Source: Smittia aterrima
Lineage: Eukaryota > Arthropoda > Insecta > Diptera > Chironomidae
Reading direction: 5' to 3'
DNA: 64,000 nt
Assembly (NCBI GenBank): GCA_033063855.1
Contig: CP093830.1
Span: 4,402,854 to 4,466,853 of the forward strand
Shown here piece after piece: positions 43,501-53,957 of this stretch. A model generated the notes under the pieces. The model did not search any database and was not told the DNA's origin. It was given only the letters and a program-made list of their open reading frames with translations. A program made the position numbers and the translations under genes. Every line of letters begins with the position of its first letter. Positions within the stretch are counted from its first letter, which is position 1.

Positions 43501-46500
43501 CGTTCGAGGAAATTCGACCGTAAATTCAATTTACTTTGAAATTCTCCGAATTAAAACTTTCCGTCGAAGCTTTTTGAGGATTTCACGGTTACATCAACAA
43601 CAAATCCTTCTCCATCTCCTTCAGCATATCAGTCGAATATCAATTATCGTTTAGCCTATTTATTTGCTAAAGCGTGTTATTAAAAAAACAAAAAAACAAT
43701 CAAACCAATCAACAACACATTCTCATCGTCCTTCGAACAGCTTTCACACATTTTTCATTCATTTCTCTGTTTCATTTGCGAGCGAGCGCGGTATTAATTG
43801 ATTTTCCCATAACGGAATAAAAGCCTCGAATGAAAACTATTAAATGCCATGAATTCAATAAAGCACATGGAAAAACTTTTCTGTTGAACCGAATGTTGAT
43901 GGTAAACATGAATTGCTGAACATTGTAATTATCGGGAACGATAATGAAAAGGGCATAAAGTTTAATAGAGACAACACCGAAGGGTTGGAGGTTGGGGAGA
44001 AAGCGTTCGAACATGTAATTACGTGAAGATGGTAAAAGAATTGACTCGATGAACATTTCGAAACTATCATTTCACGCGGGTGAAGGTTGAGACTGATAAT
44101 TAATTGGATTCTAATTAAACGAAACGTCAAAGGAATTTCCGCGAAGTGGGGGAACAGTTCACGTATGAAATATTAATTCAAACTTTTTTTTTATTCCTTT
44201 GCGTAAAGAGAAAAATTCCCCGTCAATAGATTTAATGAAATGAACAAAGAAACCCCGACTGAGCTCGGATTTATTTGTTTTAAATTAAAAGTTTGCGAAA
44301 ACATTTCTCTTTGTCGACATAATTAAATTCCTCGAAGCATTCGATGGATTGAGAGATACGAAGACAGACAAATGCACTCTTGTTTACCATCCGAATGAAT
44401 CCGCATCGACTCTTCCATGTTGATTGCGAAAGATGCTTCGAGGTACGTCGAAAGCTGCTCCATCCATTTTTTTTTCTTCATCATTTATGCGAAATGAAGA
44501 GCAATTGTGTAATTGTGTGTTCCATAAACATCGTCGAAACATTAATGATGATGAATTCTGAGAGGAGAATGTTTTAGTCGCCTCGAGGGATCTCAATCTT
44601 CAGCATTTAATCCATAAGACTTGCTTCGTTCTCAAGACATCTTCAACATTTCTCCTTCATTCATCGATAAACCGTAGAATTATCTCTTGAGAAATTCAGA
44701 TTGTGATGGACATCGGGTTGAATCACGCAACGTTCGAAACCAATTTTTGATTAAAATTTACGTTCGTCTGTCGCTCTATGACACAATCGAGTGCTTGAGA
44801 TGTCGCGTGATCCATTTAATGAAGAAAAAGTTTCCTCGCTCTCTGATAATTTGATTGATACTTTGCGTTTCTTGTTCTCTACCGAAAAAGACGATCAATT
44901 GAACAATTAAATCGGAGAGAAGGGCGAAAGCGAAAGAAGCAGCAGAAATATCCATAAAAACTAATGATTCCTGAAGAATCTTTTATCGTTATGGTCTTCA
45001 ATGCCAGATATCTACGAAACAATTTGTTTCTCGTTTTTCGATTCCATTCCGAACCGAAAACAATCAACATCACGCATCATTTACCGCTGATGTTGATCAT
45101 TATTTCATTTATTTTTTACCATTCTTCGATAATTCAAATTGCCGCTAATGACGAAGACTCAGAGTTCGATGTTTTTTGGGTTCGTCACTCGTCGTCCCAC
45201 ACTCGTGACGGTTCAATACGTTTTGGCTGCGGGCTCAACATGTTAATTAATATTTTTTGGATTAGTCAAGCTTGACGTCCATCAACTTTCTTGCTATTTT
45301 CTTGATAACGGATTTCCGACAACATTACAGGTCCAGAATCTGGAATGCCTCAATTCGGACGATCAGAGCCAGGCGACTTGAATGATGAACGCATCCATCA
45401 TATTTTAACGGAAGCATCGAGCATGATTCAGAAGCCAATGCAACCGATGAATCACCATCACATGTCCATGAAGCATCATGAAGATTCTCACAGCATCGAA
45501 GACTCCAAGTCTCCTCCCAACTGCACATCGCCCTTCTCCAAGAGAAACAGCATGAATATGAAAAAGTATGAGAACGATGACATTTCTGAAGAGAAATTGC
45601 AAAAGATTTATCAAGAAGAGTTCCACAAAATTATGGCAAGAAGCCAACGCGATTCATTTCCAAAGTAAGTTACTGATTGACTTAACAGCAATTCAATTTG
45701 CTTTAATGTTTTCATTTCTTTTTAGTATGTTGTTCCCTCACTTCTTTGGAGGAGCTGGAATTCCTCCACTTGCTGACGAGAATATCCGAGCAGCTCTCGA
45801 GATGTATCAACGAGAATTCTCAAAGCTTCAGCAACAAACCGGAGCTGGAATGCCGAACTTCAACAATCTCACGAGCCTCCTTGCCCTTCAACATCAACAG
45901 GCTTTAAACGGTGGATCGATTCAAGACTTGTCGGTATCCAAAGAGTCAAAGCAAATGGGAAAGTCAAATGGAATGTCATCAGAGAGTGATTCTGAGACCA
46001 ATAAGGATCTTGAAGAGTCGATGAGAAGTGCATTCAGCATGGTCAAGCCAAAGCCTGAACCAACATCGACTCCAACTACAACTGCTTCGTCAGCTCCAAG
46101 CCCGATCAGCAACTCAATCCTTCCGCCAGTCACACCAACTGATGACTTCTCAGTCGCTGCCAGTCCACTTCAACGCATGGCATCAATCACAAACTCTTTA
46201 ATGTCTCAATCTCCCGTTCCAACTCATCATTCGTCACCTCAACGGCCACTCAAAGCTGTCCTTCCTCCAATCACTCAACAGCAGTTCGATATGTATAACA
46301 ATCTCAACACTGAGGACATTGTTCGTCGTGTTAAGGAAGCACTGTCACAATATTCAATCAGCCAACGATTGTTTGGTGAGTCTGTCTTGGGATTGTCTCA
46401 AGGATCGGTCTCAGATCTTCTCGCTCGACCAAAGCCATGGCACATGTTGACTCAAAAGGGACGTGAACCATTCATTCGAATGAAGATGTTCCTCGAAGAC

Positions 46501-48406
46501 GACAATGCTGTTCATAAACTCGTCGCAAGTCAATACAAAATCGCTCCAGATAAGTTGATGAGAACTGGAAACTACAGTTCCAACCCTCAAATTCCCGCTC
46601 AATTGTCAAAACAAATGCCACCAATGCCAAAGCTTCTCAGCGAGCAAATGGCAAAACTTCAAGATCCAGCACTTCTCCACATGCAAATGAGTCAAATGGC
46701 TCATCTATCGCAAGCTGTCGCACAACAACAACAGCAGCAACATCAACAACAACAACAGCAAATGAGAGACGCTCATCCGATGCTTTTGACTCCACCTGGT
46801 CTTCCTCCGCAGCACGCAATTCAATTGCCGCCGAAGGATCAGAAACCATCGCAGAATGAAAAGAAGATGATGCCGATTCACTCGCCGCAACTTCCCGACA
46901 CTCCTCAGCCTCCATCATCGGCTAATGTCATGCGAAACATGAGCCAACACATATCACCAACAGTTTACGAGATGGCAGCGCTGACTCAAGATCTTGACAC
47001 TCAAGTCATCACAACGAAGATCAAGGAAGCTTTGTTGGCTAACAACATCGGTCAGAAGATCTTCGGTGAAGCTGTTTTGGGTCTCTCGCAAGGTTCAGTC
47101 TCTGAATTGTTGTCGAAACCAAAGCCTTGGCATATGTTGAGCATCAAGGGACGTGAACCCTTCATTCGAATGCAATTGTGGTTGAACGACGCTAACAATG
47201 TTGAGCGTTTACAGCTTTTGAAGAATGAACGTAGAGAAGCGATCAAACGTAGACGTTCGACAGGAACTGGAGCTCATGATAACAGCTCTGATACCAGCAG
47301 CAACGACACATCCGAGTTTTATCACTCAAACTCACCAGGACCAGCTTCAGTCACATCTCAATCAGCACCACCAAATAAAAAGCAACGAGTTCTTTTCTCG
47401 GAAGAGCAGAAAGAAGCTTTGCGACTCGCATTTGCTCTTGATCCATATCCAAATGTGCAAACGATTGAATTTCTGGCGAATGAACTCAATCTCTCAACGC
47501 GCACTATCACGAATTGGTTCCACAATCATCGCATGCGCCTAAAGCAACAAGTGCCACATGGTCAGCCCAGTGAACCAATTCCATCTCGCGAGAATCAATC
47601 AGGAGCTCCCTTCGATCCAGTTCAATTCAGAATTTTGTTGAACCAACGTTTGATGGAAATTCAAAAAGAACGAATGGGACTTGGAGGTATGGCTCTTCCT
47701 TACCCACCGTACTTTGCTGCCAATCCAAACTTAGCTGCTTTGATTGGACGTGGTTTGCTTAGCGGATCAGATGCTGAGCAACTTGCTGCTCTTAACAACG
47801 CAGTTAAGGAACAAATCATGGGCTTGGATCTTTCGTTGAAACGTGATGACGATGACTACGATGACATGGATCAGACTTCTGATAATGAAGGAGGAAACGA
47901 TGACGATAACGAGTCATTCTCTGATTCTCGTCACAACAATAACAACGATCAAAGCAAGGACATGTCGCCACCACCTCAAGCAATCTCACGAACAAATCGT
48001 CGAAAGCCTGCCGCACCTCAATGGGTCAATCCATTGATTACAAGTAAGTTGATTGACTTTCTGACGATGTACAACATGCAAACTGACTGAATCCTGAATC
48101 TTTATAGTGAATCCAGGTGATTGGCGCGACGAGGCAAAGAAAATCATCGCCAATGATAAAGAAGTCATTATCAACGGAGTCTGCGTAATGAATCAATCAT
48201 CAGATTTTAAATCAGATGACGGAGGCGATGATAACGTTGAACGGTCAAACGATGATGGCGAAACTCGCTTAAGCATCGCTGATGGCAATGACGAGGATGA
48301 GATCAAGAAATCATTCATCAAGAAGCCAAATATGGAGAAGGCAGATGAGAGCGACGATGTTAAAGTGAAAAAAGAAATTGACGAATCCGGCGCGTGGGAA
48401 TATTAA
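16021..48406 (+). CDS. Homeobox protein cut (CUX family), 5' end outside window
   Basis: Cut is a nuclear homeodomain transcription factor that specifies external sensory organs, wing margin, Malpighian tubules and other fates in Drosophila. Coding exons are 16021-16545, 33336-33514, 33844-33968, 34487-35530, 45331-45664, 45726-48043 and 48108-48406. All have GT-AG borders and the phases agree, giving 1,607 visible residues. From the first visible residue, a coiled-coil part lies at about 1-20 and 170-275, CUT1 at about 543-625, CUT2 at 925-1005, CUT3 at 1158-1244, the homeodomain at 1285-1345, then an acidic tail. The homeodomain has WFHNHR in helix 3, with the His characteristic of the Cut class. 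Asn-, Gln-, Ser- and Asp-rich low-complexity tracts separate the domains. Drosophila Cut is about 2,175 aa, so this ortholog is probably shorter. The N-terminal exon(s) are missing. Identity is very secure. Confidence 0.96.
16546..33335 (+). other. 16.8-kb cut intron
   Basis: This intron separates two coiled-coil exons. Its open frames, including 171 codons on the minus strand at 25658-26170, have no recognisable domain and overlap frames on the other strand, so I see no nested gene. It contains a strong candidate ratchet site at 21559/21560, which would split removal into steps of 5,014 and 11,776 nt. The rest is AT-rich sequence with GA/CT runs. Confidence 0.85.
21530..21566 (+). other. Candidate recursive splice (ratchet) site 2
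   Basis: A long uninterrupted pyrimidine tract (tctttctcctttctttcttt) ends in cacag, followed directly by gtaaga at 21559|21560. A textbook branch-point word, tgctaac, lies at 21528-21534, roughly 25 nt before the acceptor. Acceptor and donor share a junction with no exon between them, as in Drosophila ratchet points. It lies about 5 kb into the 16.8-kb cut intron on the coding strand. This is the strongest such site in the window. Confidence 0.75.
33336..33514 (+). CDS. cut exon: coiled coil (ISLLIEEIARLRTAV...)
   Basis: The exon begins after a tttttccttttacag acceptor and encodes an amphipathic helix rich in Leu, Glu, Gln and Arg heptads (IEEIARLRTAVQALQES), a conserved segment of the Cut/CUX coiled-coil region. 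It follows the previous exon in frame (phase 0) and ends with two bases of a split codon at a gtaagg donor. The next intron (33515-33843, 329 nt) shows nothing else. Confidence 0.92.
33844..33968 (+). CDS. cut exon: SILRSVDLS... segment
   Basis: A 125-nt exon following a ccttctttccag acceptor. The split codon gives Ser, then ILRSVDLSTTTDSKQFQELL and a helical Leu/Glu/Lys-rich stretch ending in SSNSD. The phases (2 into 1) match both neighbours. The 518-nt intron that follows (33969-34486) contains a CT-rich tract and no visible gene. Confidence 0.9.
34487..35530 (+). CDS. cut exon: low-complexity linker and CUT1 domain
   Basis: The 5' two-thirds is Asn/Ser/Pro-rich linker (runs of AAT/AAC at 34505-34610). 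It includes a FAEDLNLPPGAMIGRLGDSLIPKGDPME segment resembling the stretch before the first cut repeat. CUT1 occupies about 35285-35530, with the hallmark RLFAKYVLGLSQGTVSELL followed by KPKPW. The exon ends inside a Gly codon after SLIPKK at a gtgagt donor. Confidence 0.96.
35531..45330 (+). other. 9.8-kb cut intron
   Basis: This intron separates the CUT1 exon from the next. Overlapping frames on both strands (36390-36922, 37349-38129, 43235-44130) look random and carry no motif. I see no ratchet-type AG|GTAAG with a pyrimidine tract. A TATAAATA word at 39394-39401 precedes purine-rich sequence and could belong to an internal promoter, but no coding start with a splice donor follows that I can support. 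Confidence 0.8.
45331..45664 (+). CDS. cut exon: His/Met-rich linker with acidic helix
   Basis: It follows an acattacag acceptor, and its split codon gives Gly before PESGMPQFGRSEPGD. The exon encodes a Met/His-rich linker and a helix ending EEKLQKIYQEEFHKIMARSQ, then SFPN across the junction. A 61-nt intron separates it from the next exon. The stretch lies between CUT1 and CUT2. Confidence 0.93.
45726..48043 (+). CDS. cut exon: CUT2, CUT3, homeodomain
   Basis: This 2,318-nt exon starts NMLFPHFFGGAGIPPLADEN. It encodes CUT2 at about 46291-46530 (RLFGESVLGLSQGSVSDLL, RPKPW), a poly-Gln tract at about 46720-46765, CUT3 at about 46990-47250 (KIFGEAVLGLSQGSVSELL, KPKPW) and the homeodomain at 47371-47550, with ARTITNWFHNHRMRL-type helix 3 in which Asn51 is preceded by His50. 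Downstream are LNQRLMEIQKERMG, a GLDLSLKR motif at 47821-47844 resembling CtBP-binding PxDLSxK sites, and Asp/Glu-rich sequence. It ends NPLIT inside the next codon. Confidence 0.98.
48108..48406 (+). CDS. cut terminal exon
   Basis: A 64-nt intron precedes this exon, and the split codon gives Met. It encodes MNPGDWRDEAKKIIANDKEV, then an acidic Asp/Glu/Lys-rich tail ending ESGAWEY and a TAA stop at 48404-48406. Reading straight through the donor would instead stop at 48088-48090. The frame and splice phase support the spliced form. Confidence 0.93.
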
Positions 48407-50224
48407 AAGTAAAATGTGCAATGAAACGTTAAAAAGACATTCAAGAATTAAATTTTGTACAGAAATCGATAAGTTGTTGTGTAAAAAAATAATAATTCAT
48501 GATTCTCATTCTCCCGAGCACTTTCCTCTTATCTTTTTGTTACGTCATAAACGAAGACTGTTACTCAATTAAATAGAACAGAAAGAAAGTCGCTTCAAAC
48601 TCAGTTCAGTTACGAGGAGAGCTCGGAAAAGATTTCTTTTCTGTACATGAAACTCACAAAGTTAATAATCAAAAGGAATAAGTTTAAGTTGTACTTACGA
48701 TAAGAGACGAGCCTGTTGATAACGTGAGAGAAGAAATAATAATTTGTGTACATAGCAAGATTTAATTTTGCGTGGTCAAATCAAGTTTTACGTAATGTTT
48801 AATTAGACGAAAAGAAAAATCCTGCTTTTAGCCTTTTCCTGTAAATAATTCAAGAATATTTTAATCTTAAAAACTTCCTTCAAGCTTAAGAGTAGAGAGA
48901 AAAGTCGTCCCGAGATCTCAGATAACGAGTGGGAAGCTTTCATCCTGCGATTATTTAATGATGATCATACCAAAAAAAATGATGAGAAAGAACAAGATTT
49001 TTTATCACAAAGAAAAGTTCTTGGATAATTATTTTAAGGGCATTTTACGCAAGTGAAACAAAAAAATATTTTAGCGACATAAATTAAAAGAAAAACACAT
49101 TACACGCATATCGAGTTAATCACAATTTTGAATAAACTTCTTGTTTCTTGGAAAATGTCTGCTTAACACTGCTCGACAACCTTAAAGTCGACTCTTCTCT
49201 AAAAAAATTAAATTATTAGCGAGAAAAATGTCTCGAAAATGTTGTAAAATAAATGACGAAAGAAAAATATCAAAATTGGGAACTCAAAAGGAACCAAAAT
49301 CCTTGCATTTAATCTCGAAAAAGTCATGAAAGAAGAAAGTTTTCAATTTTAGTCTTAACGAACATGAGAGAAGAGAAAAACTTGTACAGAAAACGCTTTT
49401 CTTTCGGCTTCATTCGTAAATTAAGTGAACAAAGAAAGAAAATTGTTCTTGTGACATAATTTACGAATGTTTCCGAATGGCGATAAAAAATTAAACGCAT
49501 TAGTTAGAATAAATGTCCACGGAACAAAGAAATTTCTTGCGCTAATCTTGCGAAGAAATGGAAGAGTGGGAGACGAGAAATTAGCAGAGAAGTTCGTACT
49601 TTAAGCGTCTCCCTCGTAGTTGATCGTAGCGGTTAAAGACCGATAAACAAGAACGAAGCAAAAAAAAATTATTCCAAAAATACCAAAAGTTTCATTTATA
49701 AAAATTAAATTCGCATAATTATGCTAAAAGAAAATATCAAAGAAAACAAAAAAACATTTTAAATTAACGTTTAACTTACCGATAAGATGATCCAGTAGCG
49801 TTAGGACGTGTAAAAAGCGATTGAATTTAATTCTGAACCCAAAACTTTGAGAAATCGTACAGAGAAATGTTTGCAATATGAAATGGCTTAGTGAAGTCGA
49901 CGACGAAGAAATGAGAAACTTTTCAATTGATAAAAGAAATTATGTTAAACGAAATATTTTTAATTTATTTGATAAGCTCGCGGGACAGTCCTTGCGATCA
50001 AACTTTTTATAGGTTTTTAATGTTTCATTCGATTCTGTAGGTTGTTTTTATTTTTAGTTGAAATAAAATTGAAATGAAAAGTTGTAAAACTACGTTGCTG
50101 TTATTTAATCTGAGCTCCGGCGACGGACTTTCACTTAAGCATCGGTAGAAACTTTAGAAAATCCTATCGCGAACGAGACTCAAAGTGATTCGAGAGAGGA
50201 AGTGTGTGTGAGTGTGTAAATAAA
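48407..50224 (+). other. Probable cut 3' UTR
   Basis: No coding exon is seen after the cut stop. AATAAA signals occur at 49131-49136, 50062-50067 and 50219-50224, so a long or alternatively ended 3' UTR is plausible. Three matches to the Pumilio motif TGTANATA lie at 48747-48754, 48840-48847 and 50215-50222. The true 3' end cannot be fixed from sequence. The rest, up to the receptor start at 50897, is AT-rich with no visible gene. Confidence 0.55.
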
Positions 50225-50896
50225 AATTAAATATCCCCCGCATATCAAGCAACACATAAAACACATTAATTAAACCAATTTTATTCAATTTTATTATCTT
50301 CAAGATTGATGGCGAAGCAGCGCAAGAAATAGTTCGCGAACGCCCTTAAATAGAATTGCAAATCTGTTTCTTAAATCAAAGTCAAGATGATGGAAGAGAA
50401 AATATTTCGATAATAATTTTAAATGACGGAAAACATGTGAAAATTGAAAAAAAAATATTATCATTATTGAGGAATTATGATGAATAAAACTATTAATTAA
50501 AAATAAAATCTTGCATTTGTTATTTGGAATTTTCAGGAATTTTTTCTTGCAGAAATAATTTGAGTCAGATTTTTGTCCCTCTCAAGCTTTCGAGGGCGAT
50601 CCTTACTTCGAATTGTGAAGGAAATCTGGGAGAACAAGCAAAAGATCTCCAACAAATTTCTGCAGAAGATTAAGTCTTGTATAAGGTTCCGATTTCACAA
50701 CCCTCAAAGAATCGAAAATTCGTTATTGAAATGAGGTTTGAATAGAATAATTTTCCTTTACAAGATGTCGCTTCTAAAAAGATCTCAAATTCTAGTTTTT
50801 CGTTAAAATATTTCAGTTCCATTTTCATTAGGTAATTAAACTTTTGATTAAATCTAACCACTCTCTATCCTCATTGACAAACTTTCAGTTTGCTTC
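50225..50896. other. Intergenic gap before the gustatory receptor
   Basis: About 670 nt between the last candidate cut poly(A) signal and the receptor ATG. It should hold the receptor promoter, but no convincing TATA/Inr pair is visible. A short minus-strand frame at 50670-50861 has no motif. Confidence 0.5.
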
Positions 50897-52122
50897 ATGA
50901 TGTCGAACTATTCACTTCGAAAGTTTGCGATTAAAACGGGACATTATCTTAAATTTATCGGGTTCGGGACTTTCTCGGCTGTAAATGACGAAGTTTATGT
51001 TTCTGCTTTGGACTATGCTTGCATAAGTTTTAACTTAGTGGTCGCAATTTTCATTTTGTATTTGTCTGTCAACTACAGCGTTGACCGTGTTACTCAAATA
51101 TCGATTCTCCTGAAGATTGGAGTTACAACAACAATGGTCAGCGCTTCTCTTGTGTCGATAACTTCAATGCTCATCGTTTTCTTCAATCGCCATCGCATTT
51201 GGAACATCATAAGAATTCTCGATGATGTCCTGGAGAAATTCAGGATCATAAATGTGAATCCAAACTTCAAACGTTACTTCATGTTCTTCGCTTTTTGTGC
51301 GATTCTCTCAATTTTCGGAATTATTTTCGGGTTTGTGATAATGGCGCTTTACTTAGGCTACGAAAAGGATATTGGAGTTTTGTTCACTTACGTTTATTTG
51401 TCGGCAAGTTTTTCAGCTTCGATGGGTTGGTCTTCGATGTTTCACATTGCAATCTTCACTCGATTGAAGTTGATGAACGAAACGATTCGGTGAGTGAAGG
51501 TTGAGCTTCTTGAAACTGAAATTTATTTGCAATCTTCTTCAGCGAAACGTTTTTAACAAAAAAGAAAGTTCAACTCTCATTATCTCAACGAGAATCGATG
51601 GTTGTCCTTTTCAAATCGATTCATCGCGATCTCATGCGATCCGTTGGAATGGTCAACGTCGCCTTTAGCTTTCAGACAATGCTTTGCGTTGGAGTTAACT
51701 TTCTCTTCACGCTCTTCACTTCATTTATTTCCTACAAAGTCTTCTATCAAAACGCTGCAGTTAGCATTTCATTGTCGACTCTTTACTGGTGTGTCTTCTA
51801 CAACTGTTTTCAAGCAATAATCATCTTCACATGCAATCTCGTTGACTCGGAAACTTCAGTTCTTGCAACTTTGATTTATAAAATGATGAATCGAAAGACT
51901 TGCTCATCGATGACCTTGGAAGCTTTTGGGAATCAAGTTCAACAAGTCTCAGGAAAGTCATCGTGTGGACTCTTTCATTTCGATTACTCGCTTATCATGA
52001 TGGTGAGTAGGTCACGTCATTATGAGTTAGTAATGAGAATTTATTTTTAGATCATTTCCTCTAACGTAACTTACTTTGTTATTCTCGTGCAGTTCGATAA
52101 TTCTTTTCAAAAGAAAAATTAA
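50897..52122 (+). CDS. Gustatory receptor, 7-transmembrane (insect Gr family)
   Basis: Insect gustatory receptors are ligand-gated chemosensory channels of the taste-neuron membrane with inverted seven-transmembrane topology. Exons are 50897-51489, 51543-52002 and 52051-52122, with 53- and 48-nt introns and consistent phases, giving 374 aa, the usual family size. Several hydrophobic segments are visible (for example around ACISFNLVVAIFILYL, FFAFCAILSIFGIIFGFVIM and SFISYKVF). The last exon encodes ISSNVTYFVILVQFD, a clear match to the family C-terminal signature TYhhhhhQF, and short 3' exons are typical of Gr genes. Two Met codons start the frame (MMSNYS). No close named ortholog can be assigned, and the ligand is unknown. 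Confidence 0.93.
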
Positions 52123-52198
52123 TCTCAGACAACTTTGAAATTTTATCAAATCTTGTAAAGTCATTTTTCTAAATTTTTTGTCGAAGAAGGAAATTAAA

Positions 52199-52471
52199 AT
52201 GAATTCTTCATCGCGAGTTCTCAAGACTTTGTCGTCACCAATTTTGACTAAATTCACTGCAAATATTTCTTCGTCAACCTCACTCGCTTACTCAAGCAAC
52301 TCAGCAAAGCAAAGAGAAGTTCAACAGACGCAACATGATCCGAGAAAGATTCGCAATGTCCGAGGATGTGAGCCAACAACTCAAAAGTACATTCAAAGCT
52401 TCACTAAGACTGACAATCCTCGATTATCGGATGAGAAATGTGAAATCGATTTGCTTTACATGAATCAATAA
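52199..52471 (+). CDS. Unknown 90-aa protein
   Basis: This is an intact frame from ATG in good context (aaaATGaat) to TAA, with an AATAAA signal overlapping the stop at 52467-52472. The first 40 residues are rich in Ser, Thr, Lys and Arg and lack acids, which could be a mitochondrial presequence. The rest is hydrophilic, with two Cys and no motif I recognise. It begins only 76 nt after the receptor stop, and the only poly(A)-like signal between them is ATTAAA at 52193-52198, touching its ATG. It may be a separate overlapping gene, the second frame of a dicistronic mRNA, or chance. Function unknown. Confidence 0.5.
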   Translation: MNSSSRVLKTLSSPILTKFTANISSSTSLAYSSNSAKQREVQQTQHDPRKIRNVRGCEPTTQKYIQSFTKTDNPRLSDEKCEIDLLYMNQ

Positions 52472-52681
52472 ACAAGAAAAATTCTTACGTTTCTTTTCTT
52501 CTTTAACTTGCATTCGACTCTTTCTCGACCGAGTTCAACGGTTTTCTCCGTCACAATCAGTCCCACTGGTCTAATTTGACTCACGTTTCAATTAACACCT
52601 TTTACGACGATTGATGCTCTGATTTAAATATTCTCTTCAGTCGATTGTTAGACATCTGTGGATTAAGATAAATTATACGAA

Positions 52682-53667
52682 ATGAAGTTTAATTTTGTGA
52701 TAATTTGCACATTTTTCCTTCTTCCATTGATTGGTGGTGATTACAGTGAAAGATTGCTAAGCCGACAAAAGAGAAAATTTATTTTTCCTCAGTTCACAGT
52801 TTATCAGGTAAAAAAAGTGTGTCTCGTTTTGAATGGACAATTATTTCTCACGAGGCTTTTCACAGATTTCCCTTTGCCTCGTTGCACAAATCTCGAGTTT
52901 TCCTGAACACAAAGTCGCGATAAACAGCGGATTTCAGGTTAATTACGGATTACCTTTCCGCCTCAAAGACTTTTATAGTCCGATGTACTGGGCGAGAGCA
53001 CTCTCGAATGTTTCGAGTCCTTTTATGAATTTCGTTGAGAGATTAGCAGAAGATGATGATCGTCAGGACGAGGATGAAGCTGATGAAAGTTTAGACGAAG
53101 AATTTCAAGAGAGCACAGAAGACGTTGAGTCCGAGACAACAAGTAAAGTTCCTACAACAACAGAAGTCTCAACAACGACGAAGAAACCTAAAAGAAGACG
53201 AATGCCAAAAATGAAACGCGACTTGTCTGCTGGGCAGTTTTATTCTGGAATAATTGAGACGCTTAGCTAGTGAGACAGATGTGATTAAGAATTTGTTTTC
53301 TTTAACCTAACTTTTGATCTTTCAGTTCGGGATATCACAAAGAGTGTTTACTGAAAAGCGTTTGTGAACTAGCTCAACATCCACTTACACATGACGAAGA
53401 TAATGTTTTGAACGAGGTTCTTCACTTTATTCTAACGTCAGGAACTTTTAAGATTTTAAATGAAACTTTTCATCAAAGCAATCTCATTTCAGTCCTTCAC
53501 TTCACGATGCATTTGATTATGAAACGGAAGCTCACGAGCGGAAGCTTTACGAGGAAGCAGAGGAAATGGGAAAGTCAGGAGCCGACTGCAATCTTTTCTA
53601 TGGAACAAACTGCGAAACTTCTCCACTTGAAACAATTTCTCGTTTTATTCATCCAAATGAAATTTGA
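52682..53667 (+). CDS. DM4/DM12 family secreted protein
   Basis: The DM4/DM12 domain family (PF07841) consists of arthropod secreted proteins of unknown function with conserved cysteines. Exons are 52682-52807, 52866-53269, 53326-53436 and 53493-53667, with 56-58-nt introns and consistent phases, giving 271 aa. A signal peptide is at about 1-19 (FVIICTFFLLPLIGG), followed by RQKRKFIFPQFTVYQ, a typical family start with a possible furin-like site. Next come VAQISSFPE and VNYGLPFRL, then an acidic and Thr-rich linker with a basic patch. The conserved cysteine region reads SGYHKECLLKSVCELAQHPL ... LHFILTPS ... CNLFYGTNC, matching the family pattern of a paired Cys helix and a distal Cys pair. 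AATAAA at 53668 directly follows the stop. Function unknown. Confidence 0.9.
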
Positions 53668-53673
53668 AATAAA
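53644..53673. terminator. Interlocked convergent poly(A) signals
   Basis: The plus-strand AATAAA at 53668-53673 abuts the DM4/DM12 stop. The minus-strand AATAAA (TTTATT at 53644-53649) lies inside the DM4/DM12 last exon, about 30 nt past the stop of the opposing 92-aa gene. Transcripts from both sides would overlap at their 3' ends. Confidence 0.6.
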
Positions 53674-53678
53674 AAAAA

Positions 53679-53957
53679 TTAATCATCGAAACTTCGTGAC
53701 TTCCAGTGGAAAGTGTTGCAATCTGACTTGAGCTCAAATGCCTTCAAATTCTTCAGATCCTTGGCTTCCGGAACCATCTCGCTGTGATGCTTGCACATTG
53801 CTCCTTTCTTCTTTTGTTTCTGCTGCTGCTGTTGCTTTTGTTCATCTTCGTCAGGACAGAGACTGCAAGGATTTTTCTTATCAGCGAATCCTCTAAACGA
53901 TCCCATAAAATCTCCACGAGCCAAATTGAAATAGAATTTGGAAGATTTGCGTAGCAT
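53679..53957 (-). CDS. Unknown 92-aa protein, possibly mitochondrial
   Basis: An intact frame from ATG to TGA/TAA-type stop with no intron. The first 30 residues (MLRKSSKFYFNLARGDFMGS) are basic and aromatic and could act as a mitochondrial targeting sequence. A CSLCPDEDEQ stretch, a Gln/Lys-rich low-complexity tract and a CKHHSEMVPEAKDLKNL segment follow. I do not recognise the family. A minus-strand AATAAA lies about 30 nt beyond the stop, supporting a real transcript. It converges on the DM4/DM12 gene, with only 11 nt between the stop codons. It lies about 180 nt downstream of the helicase stop on the same strand, so it could share regulation with it, but no evidence shows that. Confidence 0.6.
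   Translation of the reverse strand: MLRKSSKFYFNLARGDFMGSFRGFADKKNPCSLCPDEDEQKQQQQQKQKKKGAMCKHHSEMVPEAKDLKNLKAFELKSDCNTFHWKSRSFDD

Noticed and set aside
43235..44130. Frames of 139 aa (+) and 91-94 aa (-)
   Set aside because: No recognisable family and no supporting splice or poly(A) context; considered chance.
48044..48090. Read-through C-terminus of Cut past the donor at 48044
   Set aside because: It gives a short non-acidic tail, while splicing across the 64-nt intron keeps frame and adds a long acidic terminus beginning MNPGDW.
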